Assembly (NCBI GenBank): GCA_018364635.1
Contig: JAGZLR010000001.1
Span: forward strand, 76,533-140,532
Source: Clostridiales bacterium
Lineage (GTDB): Bacteria; Bacillota; Clostridia; Lachnospirales; Anaerotignaceae
Direction of reading: 5' to 3'
Length of the DNA stretch: 64,000 bases
Both the position numbers and the translations under genes were made by a program. The notes below the pieces were generated by a model. It did not search any database, was not told where the DNA came from, and saw nothing but the letters and a program-made list of their open reading frames with translations. This document shows, piece after piece, positions 59,489-64,000 of the stretch (positions within the stretch are counted from its first letter, which is position 1; the number at the start of each line of letters is the position of its first letter).

Positions 59489-59938
59489 ATGAAGATAACG
59501 ATGCGTTTTGCGGGAAGTATAAACTATATAGGTAGTGGAAATGGAAACTTAAATTTTAGCGCGAATGTCTATCTCAATGGAAAATTGGTAGGGTGGACCA
59601 GTTGGTTTGACAGTTTTGAGCTGGAAAATGTACCAGAAGGAGAAAATACAATAGCGATAGAAGGAGCAGGGGATGTATCAGGAAATGCGGGAAGTGTAGG
59701 GAAGAGGAAGGTCCGTTTTACGGCGAAGGAGGATGTGACGATATGGGCCAGATCAAGAGGGAAGGCATTGGAGATACTGATTACGGGAGAGGATGTCAAA
59801 ATTTTAGAGGATAAGAGTATCCTCAGGGAGGGTTTCTTTGGACAGAGGATGGAGGATGAAGAGCCAGAGGGAAAGGAAGGGGAGAAGAAAAAAACGAAAG
59901 AGAGTGCATGGGAAAGTTTTAAGAATAAGTACATATAA
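59489..59938 (+). CDS. Array protein 2 (MKIT-family, 149 aa)
   Basis: This is a close paralogue of array protein 1. It shares MKITMRFAGS, ANVYLNGKLVGWTSWFDSF, ELENVPEGENTIAIEGAG and KRKVRFTAKEDVTIWAR. The middle loop after GAGD differs and the C-terminal tail has diverged, though it keeps the charged-then-helical pattern (ESAWESFKNKYI). The start follows GGGAGGAGCGAGAAGG. A short frame with MKCDIEEREEREG ends at a TGA overlapping the ATG and may affect translation. No enzyme residues are evident. Confidence 0.7.
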   Translation: MKITMRFAGSINYIGSGNGNLNFSANVYLNGKLVGWTSWFDSFELENVPEGENTIAIEGAGDVSGNAGSVGKRKVRFTAKEDVTIWARSRGKALEILITGEDVKILEDKSILREGFFGQRMEDEEPEGKEGEKKKTKESAWESFKNKYI

Positions 59939-59977
59939 AAAGTTGTAAAAATAACACAAAATATGATATTTGATAAA

Positions 59978-59999
59978 AGAGCCGGAGGGCTCTTTTTTT
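59978..59999 (+). terminator. Terminator of array gene 2
   Basis: The same AGAGCC-GGAG-GGCTCT stem is followed by TTTTTT. Confidence 0.85.
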
Positions 60000-60014
60000 A
60001 TGAACCGGAGGTGG

Positions 60015-60043
60015 TTGTGGTGAGAGGATAGGAGTGGTAAAAT
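60015..60043 (+). promoter_or_regulatory. Promoter of array gene 3
   Basis: TTGTGG (60015-60020), 17 bases and TAAAAT (60038-60043), inside repeat copy B. Confidence 0.6.
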
Positions 60044-60132
60044 AGAAAAAAGGAGGGGGAGAAGGGAGAAAAAATATATTGTAAAGAGGATGGCATGAAA
60101 TGTGATATTGAGGAAAGGGAGGAGCGAGAAGG

Positions 60133-60519
60133 ATGAAGATAACGATATACTTTGTTGGTGTGTTGGTAAAAGGTGGAAAAGTAATCTGCGATATAGAAGT
60201 TTATCTTAATGGGGCGCTAGAGGGATGGGTAGGCAGTGGAGGAAAACTAAAGCTGAAGCATGTGCCAGAAGGGGAAAATACACTAGAGTTTGTTGTTGAT
60301 TATTCCAAAAGGAAAATACGCTTCACTTCAAGTCAAAATGTGAAGATATGGGTGAAACAGCTAGGCTTCCCTGATGACAGATTGGATCTTTTCATCAAGG
60401 GAGAAGACGTCAAAGTTTTAGAGGATGAAACTAGGAAAAAGAAGGGTTTCGTGGAACAGATGATGGGAGAAACAGAGGGAAAGGAAAGTCTAAAGGACAG
60501 ATTTAAGAAGTACTTATAA
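60133..60519 (+). CDS. Array protein 3 (MKIT-family, 128 aa)
   Basis: This is a more divergent member. It keeps the start MKIT, VYLNGALEGWVGSGGKL, HVPEGENTLEF, SKRKIRFTSSQNVKIWVK and LFIKGEDVKVLED. It lacks the loop between the first strands that proteins 1 and 2 have, and it is 20-25 residues shorter. The C-terminus shares FVEQMMGETEGKE with protein 1, which suggests partial exchange between copies. A terminator follows the stop, and the tape-measure gene begins directly after it. Confidence 0.7.
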   Translation: MKITIYFVGVLVKGGKVICDIEVYLNGALEGWVGSGGKLKLKHVPEGENTLEFVVDYSKRKIRFTSSQNVKIWVKQLGFPDDRLDLFIKGEDVKVLEDETRKKKGFVEQMMGETEGKESLKDRFKKYL

Positions 60520-60558
60520 AGAAGAGTAAAAATAACACAAAATGTGATGATGAATAAA

Positions 60559-60580
60559 AGAGCCGAAGGGCTCTTTTTTT
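60559..60580 (+). terminator. Terminator of array gene 3
   Basis: The stem AGAGCC/GGCTCT with a GAAG loop is followed by TTTTTT. The tape-measure gene starts only 22 bases later, without a promoter of its own between. Confidence 0.8.
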
Positions 60581-60601
60581 ATGAAAAAGGAGGAAAACAT
60601 A

Positions 60602-62290
60602 ATGTCAATAAATGCAATGGGTATTCAGGAAGAATATAAATTTATGCAGGAGGAGAAAGGTTTCGAGTATTATTTAAAAATGTACGGCGACGTATCAGAC
60701 AAACTGGCAGCGAACGGGGGCAGATTGGATCAAGATGAGGGCAATCTAAGATCATGCCGATCAGAGATGCAGAAGTTGACGACGAGCATAGAAGAACTGA
60801 ACCAAACAATTGCGCAGAAATGGGGGGATGCTGCTTTGGCAGCTCCCAGAAGCAATGCTATGATAGGAAACGGCATAGGGATGGGAGTAAGATGTGAACC
60901 GTTTTCACAAGGACCAGGACTTGGCGTGGGAGGTTTTTACGGAAAAGGTGTTTATGGAGTGACGCCGTCGGAAGAAGAATCGGGGGGAGGCAGTACATTG
61001 CTGAACAATGTATTGTCTTATGGCGGTTCAGCAGCGACCATAGGATCTTTGGTAGGCGACTTGGGGAAAGTGAAGTTTGGGACTCAGGTTGGTCTGATTG
61101 CGGCAGGGGTTGGCACTATTATAGGAATTTTACAGTCAGGATTGGGCGACGGTAAACAAGAAGAAGATGCAGAAAGCAAGGTGCTGAGAGACTATGTGAC
61201 AGACCAATACGAGGGAATCCGGCAGAGAAAGAAGGAGGAGCTGCTGTATGGAAGCCAAATGGCGTATGGGATACAGGGCGGTGAAAACCTGCGTGATATG
61301 TTATCCCGCCAACAGAATGGATTTTTAACTGCGCGGGGAGATTCCTACAACAAAGGAATGGAAGCGTCGTTGAAAAACATGTCTACCAGTTATGACGGCT
61401 TGTTGGGGGAACAAAAAAAGCTGTTCAATGAAACGATAGGGCTTTATGAATCGAGGAAAGACAGCACAAAGATGGATATCCAACAGGATATTGAAAGTAT
61501 GATTTTTGGATTAGGGAGGACGTCTGACAGGGAGTACGATCTGGAAACACAGGAACAGATTTCTGTGCTGGCGGCAAGGTTTCAGGAAAACAATGCGGTT
61601 GTAGAAAAATATAAAGAAGACCCTTCCTCTGTGTCAGACGAGACGCTGGATGAGGCGTTAGCAAACTTAAAGGAAGTGGACCATGCGATGGAAAGTTTGA
61701 AGGAAAATGCATACTACAAAACCCACATTGCGGAGTTGGATGCGGAAGCGGAGAATCAGTTGATTGACGACATTCAAGCCATGTCAAAAGACACCATGTA
61801 CACAGCCGGATACGACATGGGGAAAAATCTTTCAGAGGGAATGAAAACGGCAATTTTGAAATTTGAGCCGGAACTGCATCAATCCTTGAGCGAGGTTTCA
61901 GAAAAGTTGTTTGGCATCACCTTGCGGCCGGCAAACCTATATGATCTCCATCCAGAATTCGGCGTGACAGAGAAAGACCGAAAGATGGAGATGGTAGATT
62001 CTGTTCATTATACAGGGGGACAGGAGAAGGACCCGCTGGCGTTTGGGATGAACTTTGTGCCGTATGACGGGTATGAGGCTACGCTGCACTGGGGAGAGCG
62101 GGTGCTGACAGCAAGTGAGAACAGGCAGTACACCAGAAACGGGACGCCGGTGATCATCAATGGACCGTTTTACATCAGAGAGGAAGCAGATGTGGATAAA
62201 GTGGTGTCAGAGATTGCGAGAAAATTGGAGCTTTACCATACCATTGGATTAGGAAGAAGGAAAAGGGAGTGGAGGGCTTTTTCTTCTTGA
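60602..62290 (+). CDS. Tail tape-measure protein
   Basis: The start is the ATG at 60602, behind AAAGGAGG. The 562-residue protein has a long helical, Gln/Glu-rich N-terminal part and a Gly-rich hydrophobic central segment (GGSAATIGSLVGDLGK and GLIAAGVGTIIGIL). A helical region follows, then the C-terminal tape-measure signature: FVPYDGYEATLHWGERVLTA, with NGPFYIREEADVDKVVSEI. The tape measure sets tail length, and at 562 residues the tail would be short. It follows the chaperone and the inserted array, the order expected apart from the array. No own promoter is seen. Confidence 0.85.
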   Translation: MSINAMGIQEEYKFMQEEKGFEYYLKMYGDVSDKLAANGGRLDQDEGNLRSCRSEMQKLTTSIEELNQTIAQKWGDAALAAPRSNAMIGNGIGMGVRCEPFSQGPGLGVGGFYGKGVYGVTPSEEESGGGSTLLNNVLSYGGSAATIGSLVGDLGKVKFGTQVGLIAAGVGTIIGILQSGLGDGKQEEDAESKVLRDYVTDQYEGIRQRKKEELLYGSQMAYGIQGGENLRDMLSRQQNGFLTARGDSYNKGMEASLKNMSTSYDGLLGEQKKLFNETIGLYESRKDSTKMDIQQDIESMIFGLGRTSDREYDLETQEQISVLAARFQENNAVVEKYKEDPSSVSDETLDEALANLKEVDHAMESLKENAYYKTHIAELDAEAENQLIDDIQAMSKDTMYTAGYDMGKNLSEGMKTAILKFEPELHQSLSEVSEKLFGITLRPANLYDLHPEFGVTEKDRKMEMVDSVHYTGGQEKDPLAFGMNFVPYDGYEATLHWGERVLTASENRQYTRNGTPVIINGPFYIREEADVDKVVSEIARKLELYHTIGLGRRKREWRAFSS

Positions 62291-63009
62291 GGGAAAGAGA
62301 TTTTTTTGAGAGACAAAAAGATTTTTGTTATAAAAAAAGGAAACAGAAACACCATGAATTGTGATAATACGGGAAGCTGGTCAGAAGATAGACATGCCTA
62401 TGATACAGATTGCAGTATATGGACGGCTCGGGTAGGTTTTGAAAGAAAAAGGCACTGGAAAGTACAGTGAAAGATGAAAGGAGGATTCACTTTACAACAA
62501 GTGAAAGAGGTACTATACTTTAAGAAAAGAGAAAGTTTAGGAAATAAATCGGTGGAAAGCATGGAGATTAGAGGGATAGAAAGAATAAGAGATGGATTAC
62601 AGATTATACATGAATCGTAAAGTTTTTTCGGTGATACAAAGAAATGACATAACATATGACAGATGGATTTTTTGACGGATTCATTGAGAAAATGGAATCT
62701 ATATGGAAAGAGAACTACAGTATTGATGGAGAGAGATAGGAAGTTTACAGAAAAGGAAGTTATTTGATCTATAGAAAACAACATGAATCGTGATAATATG
62801 AGAGGCTATGACTAAGTTTTGAGAAGATATCATGAGGAATTTTACATAAATTAGGAAGATGTATTGGGGAGGGGAAATAGATTAGAGAGGTTCTGACTGG
62901 ATTTTGGAGAAAGGGGGAGAGGAATCTGACGGCGGATTTTTTGAGCAATACATCATGAAATGCGATAGTAAGAGAGCATGAAGTCAACAGATGAAAGGGA
63001 GTTGGAAGA
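62291..63009. other. Gene-poor region with motif copies and an orphan promoter
   Basis: About 720 bases hold no substantial ORF. There are three motif copies (62353, 62783, 62954), a partial copy near 62609, and a TTTACA-17-TATACT promoter-like site (62491-62519) with no gene directly behind it. A 48-codon frame from 62474 to 62620 (MKGGFTLQQVKEVLYFKKRE...) is open but unrecognised. The spacing between copies at 62353 and 62783 (430 bases) equals one array cassette, so this may be a decayed cassette. Confidence 0.5.
62491..62519 (+). promoter_or_regulatory. Orphan promoter-like site
   Basis: TTTACA (62491-62496), 17 bases and TATACT (62514-62519). The nearest clear gene is array gene 4 about 490 bases downstream, so this would give a long leader or a small RNA. 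Confidence 0.4.
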
Positions 63010-63462
63010 ATGAAGATAACAATACAGTTTGCGGGAAGTACGTCACTTTTTGATAAGGGGATAAGCTTTAATGGTGGGATAAGTTTAAACACTGGGGTAA
63101 ATCATAGCGCCAATGTCTATCTCAACGGAGAGCCGGTAGGCTGGTCCGGCTGGTACGGAAAAATGAAACTGAAACATGTACTGGAAGGGGAGAATTTGAT
63201 TGAGATAGAAGGAACAGATAAAAGGGCGGGGAGAAGAAAAATTCGTTTTACAGCGAATCAAGATGTGAAGATATGGGTTAGAGAAACATGGGGCACCCTT
63301 GAAATTTTGATGAAGGGGGAAGATGTGAGGATATTGGAGAATGTTGCTATAGAACAAAGCTTTTTAGGCGGGACGCAGGTAACAGAAGGAGAACCTGTTG
63401 ATGGGAACCCGAAGAGAGAGCCTGAGGAAAGCTTATGGGAAAGTTTTAAGAAGTACATATAA
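63010..63462 (+). CDS. Array protein 4 (MKIT-family, 150 aa)
   Basis: The ATG follows GGGAGTTGGAAGA. The 150-residue protein starts MKITIQFAGSTSLFDKGI, with a longer Gly/Ser-rich first loop than its relatives. It keeps ANVYLNGEPVGWSGWYGKM, VLEGENLIEIEG, RRKIRFTANQDVKIWVRE and LEILMKGEDVRILE. The tail ends ESLWESFKKYI, almost identical to the others. The motif lies 41-56 bases upstream of the start. No terminator is seen after the stop, unlike genes 1-3. The next motif copy begins at 63480. Confidence 0.7.
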   Translation: MKITIQFAGSTSLFDKGISFNGGISLNTGVNHSANVYLNGEPVGWSGWYGKMKLKHVLEGENLIEIEGTDKRAGRRKIRFTANQDVKIWVRETWGTLEILMKGEDVRILENVAIEQSFLGGTQVTEGEPVDGNPKREPEESLWESFKKYI

Positions 63463-63672
63463 GGGGTTGCATGAAACAACATGAAACGTGATGTTTTGTG
63501 AGGAGGTTATGGGGAGAATTCAAGGTGAGAGGAAGAAAAATAAGGGAAAGAAAGGAGGGGAAAGATGAAAAAGAGGATATACGATAAGCAGAATAACATG
63601 AAACATGATATTAGAAAAATGGATGGGAGGAAGGGGTAAGAAACTTGTACAAGAAAAAAGGAGGAATTGGGA

Positions 63673-64000
63673 ATGAAGATAACAGTAGAGGCGGCATCAG
63701 GATATGCAGGAGGAAGTGGTAAACATGATATCTATTTAAATGGAGAAATCAAAGGATGGCTGGGCGTTTTTGGCAAGGTGGAGATTGAGAGAGTACCGGA
63801 GGGAGAAAACATAATAACTATTATAACGGACAACTTTCCAGAAAAGAAGAAAAACAGAAAAGAGATTAGACTAACATCGACCCAAGACGTTCACATTTGG
63901 GTTAGGAAAAAACCAGATTTTTGGAAAAGAGATGTTTATGAGTCGTTGGTATTAGGAGAAGATGTGACAGTGATAGAAGAGAAAGATACAGAAGAGCGCT
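63673..64000 (+). CDS. Array protein 5 (MKIT-family, partial)
   Basis: The gene runs off the window after 109 codons. It starts at ATG 63673 behind AAAGGAGG and opens MKITVEAASG. It has HDIYLNGEIKGWLGVFGKV, VPEGENIITII, RKEIRLTSTQDVHIWVRK and LVLGEDVTVIEEK, so it is the fifth and most divergent member. The motif copy at 63597 lies about 60 bases upstream. The array therefore probably extends past the window end. Confidence 0.7.
   Translation, partial: MKITVEAASGYAGGSGKHDIYLNGEIKGWLGVFGKVEIERVPEGENIITIITDNFPEKKKNRKEIRLTSTQDVHIWVRKKPDFWKRDVYESLVLGEDVTVIEEKDTEER

Larger units (their letters stand above)
59303..59502 (+). repeat. 200-bp intergenic repeat, copy A
   Basis: This copy holds, in order, the CACAAAATGTGATATT motif, the terminator AGAGCC-GGAG-GGCTCT, a TTGTGG-17-TAAAAT promoter, a purine-rich ribosome-binding region, the CATGAAATGTGATATT motif and the next gene's MKIT start. 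It matches copy B (59947-60146) at about 193 of 200 positions. A shortened version of the promoter-to-start part precedes array gene 1. Confidence 0.9.
59947..60146 (+). repeat. 200-bp intergenic repeat, copy B
   Basis: Same order of elements as copy A. About seven substitutions separate the two (for example ATATG for ATGTG in the motif and TATT for TACT near the purine-rich part). The near identity in non-coding DNA, against protein-level divergence of the genes it serves, suggests recent duplication or gene conversion. Confidence 0.9.
58771..63612. repeat. Recurrent CATGAAAYGTGATAWT motif at cassette borders
   Basis: Positions of the CATGAA form are 58771, 59450, 60094, 62353, 62783, 62954, 63480 and 63597. 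The CACAAAATGTGATATT form lies at 59311, 59955 and 60536. In many copies the core is preceded by an AAAYAA lead. A partial copy lies near 62609. All copies are in the same orientation. The core has weak dyad symmetry (ACAT-GAA-ATGT). Copies bracket each array gene, with about 440-540 bases between the 5' and 3' copies, and 1,817 bases around the tape-measure gene. I do not know a factor that binds this sequence. Confidence 0.75.

Noticed and set aside
59303..60146. Possible CRISPR or insertion-sequence ends because of the 200-bp repeats
   Set aside because: There is no spacer-repeat alternation, no transposase frame and no terminal inverted repeat. The repeat contains promoter, terminator and gene starts.
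58771..63612. The recurrent motif read as a conserved small peptide (NNMKCDI-like)
   Set aside because: Several copies do share a similar translation, but the frames are short, many stop within a few codons, and the copies differ in length after the core. DNA-level conservation is the simpler reading.

Overview
The window is a stretch of a Gram-positive, endospore-forming anaerobe of the class Clostridia, most like a Lachnospirales-type genome. The evidence is a complete spoIIIAA-AH operon, a BofC-like protein, a CarD/PIN-TRAM/IspD cluster, a LytTR regulator, TTG and GTG starts behind strong AGGAGG sites, and TTGACA-17-TATAAT promoters. The species cannot be named from this sequence. Most of the window is ordinary core chromosome. 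There are two phage-derived islands.

Layout. 0-9.7 kb: the 3' end of sigH, tRNA-Thr, then aromatic amino acid genes (DAHP synthase, EPSP synthase, prephenate dehydrogenase) with trpS, two secreted or anchored proteins, a GDSL esterase, a GNAT enzyme and a LytTR regulator. 9.8-14.8 kb: the eight-gene spoIIIA operon. 14.9-21.3 kb: proC, a dUTPase, then yicC-remA-gmk-rpoZ and priA. 21.3-23.6 kb (minus strand): a membrane zinc protease and def-fmt. 23.6-25.8 kb: phage-like island 1, with an S24-type repressor divergent from a DUF4373-type replication protein and a sigma-region-4-like regulator. 25.9-36.4 kb: a mtaD-type deaminase, a free-standing Spo0A DNA-binding domain, xthA, a nitrilase, rqcH, a SLOG protein, degV, carD, PIN-TRAM, ispD and rnhA. 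36.5-44.8 kb: cold-shock protein, typA, a SpoVB-like flippase, an autoregulated XRE/membrane pair, a BofC-like protein, a GH13 amylase-type enzyme and a pseudouridine synthase. 45-49 kb: mcsA-mcsB-clpC without ctsR, in which mcsB has lost hallmark active-site residues. 49-55 kb: tRNA-Pro, an SLH protein, radA and a CAP-domain secreted protein with a 36-bp in-frame repeat.

55.3-64 kb is phage-like island 2, a contractile-tail module without head genes. It contains an ArpU/RinA-like regulator, a tail-completion protein, sheath, tube, a tail chaperone with a clear -1 frameshift extension, and a tape-measure protein. Between the chaperone and the tape measure, and again after the tape measure, lie at least five paralogous genes for small beta-rich proteins that begin MKIT. 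Three of them have an upstream promoter-like site and their own terminator, and the intergenic DNA is repeated almost identically. A short motif, CATGAAAYGTGATAWT or its CACAAAATGTGATATT variant, occurs about eleven times at the cassette borders. I propose this as a moron-like cassette array in a tailocin or defective-prophage locus, and it is the most novel part of the window.

The two islands may be linked. Each is led by a promoter whose 17-bp spacer contains a GAAC-N4-GTTY dyad of the LexA/SOS type (24.33 kb and 55.30 kb). The S24 repressor encoded beside the first box, or host LexA, could therefore control both, so that DNA damage would induce the tail module. All functional statements are inferred from sequence reading only.
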